DNA of 64,000 bases, from the NCBI GenBank assembly GCA_023375785.1, contig SZWC01004981.1:90255-154254 (forward strand). The letters are read 5' to 3'. This document shows positions 54,480 to 64,000 of this stretch, piece by piece (within the stretch, counting starts at the first letter, position 1; every line of letters starts with the position of its first letter). A program made the translations under genes and the position numbers. This DNA comes from Penium margaritaceum. Taxonomy: Eukaryota; Streptophyta; Zygnematophyceae; Desmidiales; Peniaceae. Under the pieces are notes generated by a model, which was given only the letters and a program-made list of their open reading frames with translations, ran no database searches and had not been told where the DNA came from.

Positions 54480-55210
54480 AGCCCTCAAAGGCAAAGGAAT
54501 CTTATAGACCGCACTCAGACCGCATAGTGTGAACCGCATCCTCCATGGTGCGGTTCCAATGCTCAGACACACTGTTCTACTGTGGTGTAGCAAACGGCGG
54601 AAAGCTGGTGAAAGATACTATGCTCAGCAAAGTAGGCATCCATCTTGCCTAAGAACTCGCCACCACAATCTGAGCAGAATGTGTGCAGGGTGTGACGAGA
54701 CTGACGCTCAGCCATCACAAGCCACAGGCGGACCGCCAATCCGGCATCGCTCTTGTGGCGGAGGCTGTAGACCCACCGCATTCGGGTGAAGTCATCAGTG
54801 AGGGTGAGAACACATCGACCCCGATCAGAGAGGGACTCGACTGGGAGAGGACAGAGAAGGTCTGAGTGGACCAACTCTAGTGGGCGCAGTACCCAGGAGG
54901 AGGAGTCAGGGTAAGAGCAACGATGCATCTTACCCTGGGCGCAAAAAAGACAGTCGGTCTTGGACGGCTTCTCAAAAGAAGCTACGTCAAGACCGAGGGT
55001 TGGCTGAGTGTGAATGAGCATGGACACAGTGTCCAAGCTCACATGGCAGAGGCGACGGTGTAACAAGCGCTGGTGCTCAAGGGAGAGAACACCAACGACA
55101 AACAATTGCGTAGAGGAGAGAGGTGGAGAAGAAACAAAGGGAGTGCAACGAGACTCACGGTACAGGTCATCAACAATAAAAGGCACGAAGCACGATTGCG
55201 CGTGTGTCAA
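54480..55210 (-). pseudogene. copia B integrase and GAG-pre-integrase relic
   Basis: Minus-strand frame 55210-54563 is open for 215 codons: HQRLLHRRLCHVSLDTV..L with KTDCLFCAQGKMHR (zinc region), then LVHSDLLCPLPVESLSD, VLTLTDDFTRMRWVYSL and FCSDCGGEFLGKMDAYFAEH, carrying the catalytic Asp residues. Well preserved compared with copia A. Confidence 0.9.
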
Positions 55211-55950
55211 GAGCAGTCAATGTGGTAGAGTCAACAGAGTGCTCAACAGTGAGACCCATCCTGGTGCATGCACAAACAGAGAGCAGGCCGAGCTCAAGAG
55301 CAGGGACAAAGAGCACATCAGAAATATACAAGGGGCCAGATGGACCATCAAACCGCACAACTCCAACTCCCTACATAGGCAACGACTGACCAAACCCTGT
55401 GCGAACAGACCAAACGGACGCAACGGGACCAAGCACAACAAAGTCACTACAATGACAGGTCATGTGATGGGTGGCTCCAGAGTCAATAATCCAGGTGCCA
55501 CCCTGCTCACGACCAGTCGTCGACACTGAGCAACGTGCCACATAACACTCTGCCTCTGGTGGACGCTCAGTAGAGGACTCGGGACAACGATGAACAACAC
55601 GGATCTGTGACTCGGCAAGCCAGTTGGTTCTGTCAGGTCCATCCTCATCGCAAGCCAACATAGCTACACCGCAAGCATCATCACGAGCAATAGACACGGT
55701 AAGACAAGCTGTGTCGGGACCACTTGGTTATGAGGACATACTCGTACCTCCTTGAGTACGAAGCGCTAGCAGCTGACAAAGCTCCGCAATTGTGCGATCC
55801 CCAGGATCCACATCACCGTTGCCGCCTGATGAAAAAGATGCATCTACTGCACTCGTTGTCGCAGCGCGCCCAGTCTGTATGTCACTCGAGGAAATCCGTT
55901 GTGTGTGCGCCGCCTGAAGGCCACGCATGATCCGAGTCCAGTCTAGGGGA
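55211..55950 (-). pseudogene. copia B protease and gag C-terminal part
   Basis: GGTWIIDSGATHHMTCHCSD (about 55500) is the copia protease active site with the intact DSGAT triad. It is followed by VWSVRTGFGQSLP and VLFVPALELGLLSV. Upstream (55.73-55.93 kb) lies DRTIAELCQLLAL, the segment between zinc knuckle and protease also found in copia A. Confidence 0.85.
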
Positions 55951-57359
55951 TGCTCACACTCCGTGTAGCGGTGAGCGCGTCCACAGTTGTAACAGTGGAC
56001 AGAACGTCCGCTGCCACTACTCGCCGGCTGTTGCTATTGCTGTTGTCCCTTGCCACGTCACTTCTTTTCCTTCTTCCCCTCTGTGGCTGCTGCAATGCCC
56101 TGAGTGTGGCCGCTCCGGATAGAGGAGGAGGAGGAGGAAGCGGTGGAGGTGGGACTGGTGAGCAGGGACAGAGGCGTAGGAGGGGTCGGAGTCACAGCTG
56201 CAACAAGTGGACTCTACTGATGGGCGATGGCAGCCTCATGAGCAGATGTGGCCTTGATGAAGTAGCAATGGGCCCAAGGAAGCAGTTGTAGTGACTCTGA
56301 CAACTGAGAGAGAGCCACACGATCAAAGCCCGTAAAGAGCTTCATGTGGTCCAAATGCCTCCCCATCATGATGGTGTCGAGTGCCCACAATTGCGTCCCG
56401 CCACCGGTCCCAAGGTGCGTGTAAAGGCGCATCGCGCGCCTCCAGTAGTCAGCTGCAAACTCTGTGCGACCCTGATGGAGGGAGTGCAACTCACGTAGTC
56501 GGGCCGCCCTCGTGGCATGGGTCGCCGCAACGAGAAGTGTTAGGGCCAGCTCCCAGCCCTAACCCGGATCTGCTCTAGTCCCGGTCCCGGTCTCACTGAG
56601 AAAGCGTCAGAAGTCGACCACTGTCTCCCGCGGCATGGCGCAGAGGAGACCACGCATCGCTCTCACTGCAGTCTGGACCTGGTGAGCGTCGCGGGTCTGG
56701 AACTAGCTGTGGTAGTAGGACCAGACATCCTCACAATCGGCCCACACCTGAAACAAGGTCTCCCAACAATCGAAGCCCTCGTCACTATCGTAACGGGGTG
56801 GAGGTGTCTTAAAGTCATTCGATTGCCGCTCCATTGGGAGGGCGACCTCTGGCTCGGGAGGCGGTGGACGAGGTATGGGGAGCCCACCAGTGAGAGAAAC
56901 GCCACCAAAGGTGAACGCTGCTAAACGACGTGGCTGATCCTGACGGCAAGAAGGTGGCGGAGTGAGAGGCTGTGATCCCAAACGTAACTCACGGATGCGC
57001 TCCTCAAGCACACGAATCTCGTGCTGGCGTGAGTCATCCTCAATCTCCTCCTCATCCCACGTGTCCACTTGTGACGAGTGATGATGAGGCCACGGCGCTA
57101 TGTAGGGTGTAGACTGCTGAGAAGGTCGTGCAGCTCCAACAGATCCTCCAGGTGGCTGCTGTGAAGCCATCGAACGACCCAACAGTAACTCCGTGACCTC
57201 CAGCAATGCGTCAGACTGCCTCTGTTACTGCCGGCGCATCTCGTCCTGTGACCGACAAAGCTCGTCGATCATGCCGGACTGCGACCGCGGACTCATAACG
57301 CCCAAACAGGAGGAAGAGGGGTCAACGAGTCCTTTGTCCTTGTCACGGACCGGCGCCAT
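55951..57359 (-). pseudogene. copia B gag relic
   Basis: The start is placed at MAPVRDKDKG (57359). Minus-strand frames contain DWSD-type hydrophilic N-terminal sequence, then YDSDEGFDCWETLFQVWADC, FAADYWRRAMRLYTHLG and GGTQLWALDTIMMG (UBN2-type gag core). A Ser/Gly-rich tail and a zinc-knuckle-like CX2C-type Cys cluster follow near 55.96-56.04 kb (YNCGRAHRYTEC-like reading). Relic. Confidence 0.75.
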
Positions 57360-58230
57360 TGCAATGCTCAGTATGGGGCCGAACGTAAAAAATGCTCCAA
57401 ACAAAAAACCGACAGTGTTTCTCGAATAGTTAAAACGTCTAGAAGATTTGACGTTTTGATCCCAAAACTGGTGAAGTCAGCACAGTCTATGATGATATCA
57501 GCGTTTTTTACGCTAATGAAAAAAGGTAGCGTTTCTTTGCTAGCTTTTTTTCCAGCCTTTTTTTGATGTTTTTTTTTGTGGAGGTCACGCGAACCCGGCG
57601 TGACCGGTGGGGATGACCTCGTCACCCCCTGCTCGCGGCTGCGTAGGGGTTGCGTAGGCCTGCGTAGTGCCACGCAGGCCTACGCAAAACTACGCAGTTT
57701 CTGCGCAGCTGCGCAGCTTTGCTATGTAGCAGTAGTGCTGCGCAAGCTCGCCGCTGCTGCTGTGGCGGATCTGCTGCTACGCTGCTACAATGTTGCTGCT
57801 GCCACTGTTGCTACTGTCGCTGTAGCACCTGCAATGCTGCTACTACGCTACTGCTACTGCATTGTTGGTGCTGCTCGTAGCTGCTGATGCCGTCGCAGCT
57901 GCAAGCTGCTGCCGCCGCTGCGCGCTGCCATTGCTCGTAGTCGCCGCCGCAAGCTGCTACCGCGAGTTGTTACTACTTTTTTTTGTTTACAGGCTGACAG
58001 CCAGACACGGCCGGTGTTGCCACCCGGTGTTGTTGCTGCTGGCCGGCATGGCTGCTGGATCTCGTCACTGCTGCAGCTCCACTTGCTACAGTGGTGGCGA
58101 TTGCGTGGTGATGTCGCTGCTGCTAACGTCGGCTCCAACGAGTCCCAGAATGTGGCGGCGGCGTTGACTCTCACTACTACTGCTTGTGCTGCATCAGTGC
58201 GGCGCAGCTCAGCGAGAGGGGTCTCGCTGC
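57360..58230 (-). other. copia B leader with degenerate CAG/CTG repeats
   Basis: Between the gag start and the primer site lie about 570 bp (57640-58200) dominated by imperfect (GCT)n on the plus strand, i.e. (AGC)n on the element's sense strand. A similar sense-strand CAG-rich leader occurs in copia C. No conserved protein. Confidence 0.6.
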
Positions 58231-58242
58231 TCTGATACCAAG
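58231..58242 (-). other. primer-binding site of copia B (initiator Met tRNA type)
   Basis: The plus strand reads GCTCTGATACCA (TGGTATCAGAGC on the minus strand), eight bases from the LTR edge at 58251. It has the same sequence as the gypsy B site. Confidence 0.88.
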
Positions 58243-58250
58243 AAGAATTG

Positions 58251-58882
58251 CTAAGAAGCTTCCTAACCTTGCTGTTGCTCATGTGGCGACAGTGTCCAGT
58301 CATATAGCGCACTAGCAAGCAAGCATGTGCAAGAAGCAGCAAGGATCAGGCTAGGGAGACGCGCAAAGTCTCATAAGCTCCAATAGCTTAGTAATGCAGA
58401 GAGAGATGAAAAATGACAAGCACACAGCATATATACCTGCCGCGGCACACGGCGGGTGACGCATGCGGCAGTGTCAGTTTGTAAAACCGGCTCAAAACCA
58501 CTGTTTTGGCCGCAACTCTGCGCACATGCATCCAAACGCAACACCGTCTGAACCTACAGATGGAGAATCTTGAGCCGGACCCTACGACTGGTCACACGCA
58601 CAAGTCTGTCATCGATCGGTGGACTGACAATGCAAAACATGCAAATCGGGCTAAAGAGCCAGTCCACCGAGAAAACCTACCGTCCGCAAAAAAATTGCAG
58701 AGTACCCCAGCAAGCACCCGGAACGTCGTGGCCGCCGTCTGGCAGCTGCTGGTGGATGGATCCACAAATCGTCAGTGCTCAGGCGCCAATTGAGCCCGCA
58801 TCAGGAATTTGGACAAGCATGGAAACGGCCGAGTGGTCACAATAAGCTGTACAAGTGGACAAAAACAACTCATATCACAACA
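58251..58882 (-). repeat. 5' LTR of copia B
   Basis: The plus strand starts TGCTAAGAAGCTTCCTAACC and ends CATATCACAACA, 632 bp. It matches 50175-50807 and, reversed, 5134-5762. Confidence 0.9.
58429..58437 (-). promoter_or_regulatory. TATA box in the copia B 5' LTR
   Basis: The minus strand reads GCAGGTATATATGCTG. The corresponding places in the other copies read GGTATTTATG (3' LTR) and GGTATCTATG (copia A), so the best TATA match is in the 5' LTR. Likely start of element transcription about 30 bp downstream. Confidence 0.5.
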
Positions 58883-59058
58883 CCAGCAAGCACCCGGGAC
58901 GTCGTGGCAGCCGTCTGGCAGCTGCTAGTGGATGGATCCACCAACCGTCAGTGCTCCGGTGCCAGCTGGGCCCCCATCAGGGATATGCACGAGCATGGAC
59001 ACGGCCGAGTGGTCACATTAAGCTGTACAAGTGGACGAAAACAACTCACATCACAACA
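58883..59058 (-). repeat. extra partial copy of the copia B LTR start
   Basis: These 176 bp repeat the first part of the LTR (plus-strand CAGCAAGCACCCGGGACGTC through CATCACAACA) directly next to the full LTR. The copy resembles the 3' LTR (GGGACGTCGTGGCAGCCGTC) more than its adjacent 5' LTR, suggesting a template-switch product rather than simple slippage. Confidence 0.8.
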
Positions 59059-59071
59059 CCAAGGCTTGTTT

Positions 59072-59588
59072 TTGTCGCGTGGACCGATCTTTCCCGTCTG
59101 TCGGCCCGATTGTCACATCAAAACCTGGAGGAGGATACATTCGGAATGATTGTTTCTTGTGGTGAGGCAAATTTTTGTCCGTTTCTATCGAGTATTCGTG
59201 AAAACGTGCTAGATTGACATTTGAAAACTCGGCCCTTATTCATGTCGATGGCACCAGGTCGTTGTTCAATTTCACACACTACCCAAAAACACGAGTTAAA
59301 ATCACGGCGAGGATTCAATAATGCTATGTTTGTAAGTCGTGCAAATTCTTTTTTCGAACACGCGAGTGACATTGCAACGACCATCGAGTGCCTTCGGGAC
59401 ATCATGGTGAATGTAACGGGTAAGGTCTTGTCATTGGTTTTGTCGTAAATGGATGGAAACGTTCCTTTGTTTTTTCCCCAATCTCAGGATGCCTTCATAC
59501 TTTCATCTTATGCATGAGAAGTTTCCTAGAACCTTCCTAACCACTTGTCGCGACACTAGGCGTCAGCGCCAGGTCAGCATGTGACAAC
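59072..59588. other. short spacer between copia B and copia C, no gene seen
   Basis: Only short frames. 59520-59588 (TTTCCTAGAACCTTCCTAACC...) resembles an LTR end, but I cannot assign it. Confidence 0.4.
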
Positions 59589-60412
59589 TGTTGGTTTTTG
59601 CGCTCATTGTGCTCTGTTATGTCCTCCCGGCTTGTGTACATCGGCGTGCAGATGACTGACGGCGAGGCTCGACGCTGATGGAGTGTCGTCCGGTGGAGCC
59701 GACGCATGCTGAGGTCGTCTCGCAGTTCGCTGGAGCCCCCTCTCTCCGGCGACGTGTTCAGCTCCATCGGCAGGCCTCCTCGGCGATCGCGCTGCCGGCA
59801 GTCACTCCCACCGCAGTCGCTGTCTGCATGCGTCCAGCGCGTACTGTCGTGCCTGCGTCGTCATGCGCTGCCTAGGGTCCCTGTTGCATGTTGCATGGCC
59901 CTGTTTGGCAGCATAAACCATTATGGAAACTGCCTGGGTTCAGGCTGCCATAACTCCTCGCTACTATTTTTCTAGCGGATTCTGACTGCACGGCTGCGTT
60001 CGCAGCGTCGGTATCATGGTATGGTCCAGTTTTCAGGCAAAACGGACGATGCCCGGGTTTTGGGCTGTCGGCCGTCTGGCAGGCCTCACCGAGAAAACCT
60101 GCCAGCCTGGAATTAGCTATTTTCTGATTGGCTTATGAACTGAGTAACAAGCTCTACAGAGCTGGGGGGGGGGCTAGAACTTGGAGGGGTCCCCCATTGC
60201 TGTTCATTCTTGATTGCTAATCAGTTACAATCAGTTTCCAGCTGCTTTCTGGCGCTAACACTGGCGCACGCACTTTTGAGTAACAAACCCAGAGCTTCCA
60301 GACTTAGACTCTAGAGCAGCAGACTGAGGGGGCAGCTGACTTAAGCAACGAGTGTGGAAGCCCGCATGCTGCATCAACAACGCAGCTGCCCCAACCTGCT
60401 GCCTAGTTTCCA
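59589..60412 (+). repeat. 5' LTR of copia C
   Basis: Starts TGTTGGTTTTTGCGC and ends CTAGTTTCCA just before TTTTGGTATCAAAGCC. It shares long blocks with the solo LTR at 24545-25243 (TGGTATGGTCCAGTTTT, GGCAGGCCTCACC, CCAGACTTAGACTCTAGAG). It has no clear similarity to the copia A/B LTR, so it is a separate subfamily. The right edge is set by the primer site. Confidence 0.75.
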
Positions 60413-60415
60413 TTT

Positions 60416-60433
60416 TGGTATCAAAGCCAGAGC
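60416..60433 (+). other. primer-binding site of copia C (initiator Met tRNA-like)
   Basis: TGGTATCAAAGCCAGAGC lies directly after the LTR. It contains TGGTATCA as in the other elements, then an altered copy of the AGAGC end. Confidence 0.7.
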
Positions 60434-62060
60434 ATAGCAGCAGCAGCAGCAGACTGACGTACAGGTGCCAGACAACGCCGGCGAACTTCCATATGCGCCA
60501 GTGCAGGGGAAATGCTGCCGGATGTTTTCCGGCAGCATTGACCCGCCTGGTGGCGGCGTAAAAAAATTTCCCACGGCCACTGGGCCAAGGGAAATGCTGC
60601 CGGATTTTTTCCGGCAGCACTGACCCCCACGCTGGACACAAGGAAGTGAGCGGCCGACCATGTTAGGCCCCTGCTGACGACGGCGCAAGGCAGCGACGTC
60701 CTCAGGTGTGACTGAAAGCAGCAGCCAGCAGTAGTAGCAACAGCTTGCCGCGACAGCGAGCAGTGGCAGCAGCGGCCAGCAGCAGCAGCAGATACCAGCG
60801 GCTGGCAGCAGCAGCAGCTCGCAACAGTAGCACCCCGCAGCAGCAGCAGCCGGTAACACCAGCAGCCGCAGCGAGAAACATCCTACAGCATCAGCTACTC
60901 GCAACAGCAAGCAGCAGCAACAGCAAGCGGCAACACCAGCAGCTGGCTACAGCAGCTCGCAGCAGCTGTAGCTGCAGCAACCCGCAGCAGCAGTTGCTAC
61001 AGCTGCGAGCAGCCAGCTGCTCGCAGAGAGCAACGAGTAGCCAGCTGCCCGCTGCGAGCAGCCAGCTGCTCGTAGCAAGCAGCGAGCAGCGAGCTGCTCG
61101 TTACGAGGAGCTTGTAGCGAGCAAGCAAAACCAAAAAAAAAAACAAAACAAAAAAGAAAAACGGGGACCCCCACCCCCCGATCTGTCCCTCTGTTAAGGA
61201 GCAACAGCAACAGCAGCCGCTGCAGCAGCAGCAGCAGCCGCTGCAACAGCAGCAGCAGCAGCAATAGTAGCAGCAACAACAGTAGCAGCAGTAGCTGCAA
61301 CAGCAGCAGCAACAATAGTTGCAGCAGCCACCACAGTAGGAGCAGCAACAGCAACGGCACCAGCAACAGCAGCATCAACAGCAGCGGCTGTAGCAACCAC
61401 TGTTGACGTCAGCAGCTGTCCGCTGACGTCACTACTGACGTCATCAACCACATACACAAAAAAAACAAAAAAGGGGGAAACCAGGAGAACACCAGGGGAC
61501 TCTACTGACGTCTGCCATCCTTGGCAGATGTCGCTTTTGACATCAGCAGCACACACCCAACAACAAAGGACACAAACAACAACAAAAAACAAGGCTTTGG
61601 ACACACCATGGCTGACTCTCACGAGGCGGAGGGGTCCTCCTCTGCGGGGGGGACCCCTACCTCCCCTTTCTTGCGGCGCCTGCAGCAGCAAGAGCTGCAC
61701 CAACGGCAACAGCAGCAGCAGCAACAGCAGTAGCAGTAGCAGTAGTAGTAGCAGCAGCGGCAGCCGTAGCAGCGGTATCAGCTACAACAGCCGCACTAGT
61801 CGCCGCAGCAGCAGTAGCGGCTGCAGCAGCAACAGCAGCAGCCGCTACACCAGCAGCAGCAGCAACAGTAGCGGTAGCAGCAGCAACAGCAGCAACCGCT
61901 GTAGCAGTAGCAACAACAGTAGCGGCTGCCACTGTAGCAACAACAGCAGTAGCATCGGCAGCAGCAGCATCGGCAGCAGCAGCAGCAGCAGCAACAGTAG
62001 CAGCAGCAGCTGGAGCCCCAGCAGCCCACTGGTGTCGTCGGCGACGACCTTGATCCCATC
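60434..62060 (+). other. copia C leader with extensive imperfect CAG repeats
   Basis: About 1.3 kb (60435-62030) is made of imperfect AGC/CAG triplets on the element's sense strand. It is broken by C-poor A-rich patches (61130-61160, 61455-61480) and a GTTAAGG-type stop region at 61195. A 61 bp internal block (AAATGCTGCCGGAT.TTTTCCGGCAGCA) occurs twice, at 60510-60540 and 60590-60620. Long poly-Leu, poly-Ala and poly-Ser frames here are repeat artefacts. The plus frame 61528-62091 may include the first part of gag. Confidence 0.65.
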
Positions 62061-62863
62061 GTGGCTCTGCAGCACCAGCTCGCCGCCTTGACGCAGCAAC
62101 TTGCCGTGCTACAGCCACCAGCCTCCCAGCCTGCCACAAGTGTGTTGCCGTCATTTGTCCCTCCAAGACACGCCAGCCCGGTTGTGTCAGCTGCCACATA
62201 TTACCTGGCACAGCAGCAAACTCAGTGGCAGTGGCAGACAGTGACCTCCATCCTTGGCCCCACTCTGGGTGCCGGCCGCAGGCAGAAGTTGAGACGCCGC
62301 CGCCACCGCTTCAGGCCGGCGAGCAGTTCCGGAGCTGGGAACTCAGCTTCCGGATCTGGGCCCAAGGTGAGGGTCTGTGGATGTACTACACCCTCCCTTA
62401 TGACTCCACCCAGGCCAACCAGCTGTATGACGCTGGTCGCGCCGTTCGTGCCTTAGTTCCAGTCGCTCCTCCGGCGTCCCGCCTGGCCCTCGAGCCTTTC
62501 CTCGGCAACTTCACCACTGACGTCCCTCCAGACCCCGCCGCCGCCTGGCATGTCCTCACCAGGCCCCATCGCCTGTCCAGCGATGCTGAGATCAGTCGCC
62601 TACTCCGGGAGTTCAACTCCCTACACATGGGGGAGACCGAGACGGTCACTGCCTACTGGCAGCTGGCAGAGGACATCCTTCGACGTCTCGGCACATCCGC
62701 TCCGCCCCCTCTGTCCGCGCTTCTCACCATCAAGCGCGGCGCCACCAGCGCGTACGCGGACGTCTTCGTACACTACCCCCAGGATGTCCTCTCCACCATG
62801 GCGGCCCAGGGCACCCTCATGCCCTGGGCATACGAGCTCTTCCTCCGTGTTGAGGAGGCTTGA
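62061..62863 (+). pseudogene. copia C gag (UBN2-type core)
   Basis: The plus frame 62225-62863 (212 codons) reads FRSWELSFRIWAQGEGLWMY, YDAGRAVRALVPVAPPASRL, PAAAWHVLTRPHRLSSDAEI, LREFNSLHMGETETVTAYWQ, LAEDILRRLGTS and TSAYADVFVHYPQDVLSTMA. This is the classic UBN2 gag pattern (length control, 'L...F......S....V..Y...L......L'). It forms the particle coat. It looks near intact. Confidence 0.85.
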
Positions 62864-62884
62864 CAGGAGTCCCAGCTCCATCGC

Positions 62885-63499
62885 ATGGAGGCGCTTGCAT
62901 CCCCTGCCGTCGCCTCCCCTGCCGGTGCCTCCCTCCCCGTCGCTTTACCTGCCGTTGCCTCCGTGGCCATCGCCTCCCCCACCGTAGCTACCTCATCAAC
63001 GTCAAAAACGAAGAAGCGCAAGAACAAAAAAGGCAAGGGTCCGTCGCAACAGCAGCAGCAGCAGTCGTCGACCGGATCCAGCGGTGGTGGCGCGGTCTGC
63101 CACAACTGCGGTCGCCCTGGACATGGGTGGTACACATGCCCTCTGTCGACGGACGAGGCCCGCGTCATCGCCACCTTGCGACGCCAGCGAGAGCACCGTC
63201 TCGCCTCTGCCGCCGTCGCTACTGCTGACACTCCGACCTCGTCCAGCAGCTCTTCCACTCCGACAGTTTCGTCCTTCCTACAGACGTCCCCACAACAGCA
63301 ATACTACTCCCAGCCATCGGCGCTTTCGTTTCCTTTGCCGGCCCAGTCCTCTTACTACCCGGGCTCCGGCACTGTGACTCCGTACTCGGCCTACACTCTC
63401 GGGCCATCCTCCTGTGAGCGTCAGCTGGAGAAGTACATCGCGCTCCCCAGGGAAGTGCGAGTTGCGTCACTTCTTGCCCTCCTCCACAGCCCTACATGA
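62885..63499 (+). pseudogene. copia C gag C-terminus with CCHC zinc knuckle
   Basis: The frame has an Ala/Pro/Val-rich spacer, a Lys-rich basic stretch (KTKKRKNKKGKG), a Gln/Ser run and the zinc knuckle VCHNCGRPGHGWYTCP (C-X2-C-X4-H-X4-C), which binds element RNA. A Ser/Pro/Tyr-rich tail follows. Typical of copia elements between gag core and protease. Confidence 0.85.
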
Positions 63500-63659
63500 C
63501 TGAGTCTGAGCTGCGGTCCTATCCCGTCTCTTCATCTGTCTTGTCGTCTCTTGTGGTCTCCTCCACCCCACTCCCTGACGACATTGCGTGGCTTGACGAT
63601 TGGCAGTCTCGTTTCGCGCCCCCCTTCCACCGCGTCCGCGTCCCTTGCTTGATGTCATG

Positions 63660-64000
63660 TGACCGTCAGCAATCTGGCGACCCCTGTCCAGGACCCTGCT
63701 GAGACCTGGATCATCGACTCCGGGGCCACGCATCACATGACGGCCTCTTGCGAGGCCTTCAGTATGCTTGGCCCTGTCGGCGATGTCTCCGGTGTCCGAA
63801 CGGGCTCCGGACAGGTGTTACCGGTCCGTGGTGTTGGTGTGGTTCGTTTCCGTGGTCCTACCGGTGACGTCTTTGTGACTGATGTTCTCTTCATCCCTGG
63901 TGTTGAGCTCAGCCTCCTTTCCGTGACTGCACTTGACCGCATGAGCATGGACGTTGTGCACTCGCGTGGTGTTGGCATTGTGTCGTTGCGTCCGTCTGGT
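63660..64000 (+). pseudogene. copia C protease start, cut by the window end
   Basis: The plus strand encodes ETWIIDSGATHHMTASCEAF, then VSGVRTGSGQVLPVRGVGVV and VTDVLFIPGVELSLLSVTAL, with the intact DSGAT triad. It is aligned with the protease of copia A (1420-1640) and copia B (55.2-55.55 kb). The rest of pol lies outside. Confidence 0.88.

Larger units (their letters stand above)
50170..59071 (-). mobile_element. Ty1/copia LTR retrotransposon (copia B), both LTRs, broken, with a nested hAT MITE
   Basis: The minus-strand element has a 5' LTR at 58251-58882 (plus an extra partial copy to 59058), primer site at 58231-58242, leader, gag, protease, integrase, repeat-rich linker, RT, RNase H, purine tract at 50808-50820 and 3' LTR ending at 50807. 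The same 13-mer CCAAGGCTTGTTT stands at both outer ends (50170-50182 and 59059-59071). The coding region has about ten interruptions. LTR type is shared with copia A and the 35.6 kb relic. Confidence 0.92.
59589..64000 (+). mobile_element. Ty1/copia LTR retrotransposon (copia C), 5' half, runs off the window
   Basis: Plus-strand 5' LTR (59589-60412), primer site, long CAG-rich leader, gag with zinc knuckle, and the start of the protease at the window end. Breaks seen so far are few (about two to four), so it appears younger than copia A. The pol half lies beyond 64000. Confidence 0.88.

Noticed and set aside
60947-61724. poly-Leu and poly-Ala/Val frames resembling membrane proteins
   Set aside because: Read-through of imperfect CAG repeats in the copia C leader.

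Overview
This window is almost entirely repetitive, transposon-derived nuclear DNA. I see no recognisable housekeeping gene, rRNA or tRNA. Plant-type LTR retrotransposons with initiator-methionine-tRNA-like primer sites, a chromodomain Ty3/gypsy element, a PIF/Harbinger element with a Myb/SANT-like partner gene, MuDR-type MULEs, a pogo/Tigger-like DDE transposon, a hAT-type MITE and GT-AG introns together point to a streptophyte (green alga or early land plant) genome. A charophyte such as Chara is a fair guess, but that is inference.

Layout. 1-5762: a broken Ty1/copia element (copia A) with a head-to-head gag fragment, ending in its 3' LTR. 5763-8150: a CACGA-like repeat and an unidentified minus-strand gene with Pro/Gly/Tyr-rich repeats. 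8200-9187: a 1 kb pentanucleotide array. 9439-11210: a minus-strand Crypton/Ndc10-type tyrosine recombinase gene with one clear intron. 11487-19648: a complete-ended but broken Ty3/gypsy chromovirus (gypsy A). 20281-23351: a PIF/Harbinger pair (Myb/SANT-like gene and transposase, convergent). 24312-33664: a minus-strand Ty3/gypsy element (gypsy B), with a foreign solo LTR inside its 3' LTR and a DDE_1 (pogo/Tigger-like) transposon inside its body; that transposase carries a 139 bp near-perfect palindrome and a TG/AG microsatellite. 33968-36653: further LTR relics of the gypsy B family and a decayed copia fragment. 37151-38850: a tandem array of seven roughly 260 bp units ending at an assembly join. 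39945-48450: two copies of one MULE family with subterminal repeats. 50170-59071: a minus-strand copia element (copia B) carrying a textbook hAT MITE. 59589-64000: the 5' half of a third copia element (copia C), running off the window.

The relations are those of nested colonisation. Copia A, copia B and the decayed fragment at 35598 share one LTR type. The solo LTR in gypsy B is kin to the copia C LTR. Gypsy B has two further LTR relatives next to it. The most useful points for follow-up are the Crypton-type recombinase gene, the unknown gene beside it, the palindrome in the DDE_1 gene, the hAT MITE with its matching empty site, and two single-N assembly joins flanked by duplicated sequence.
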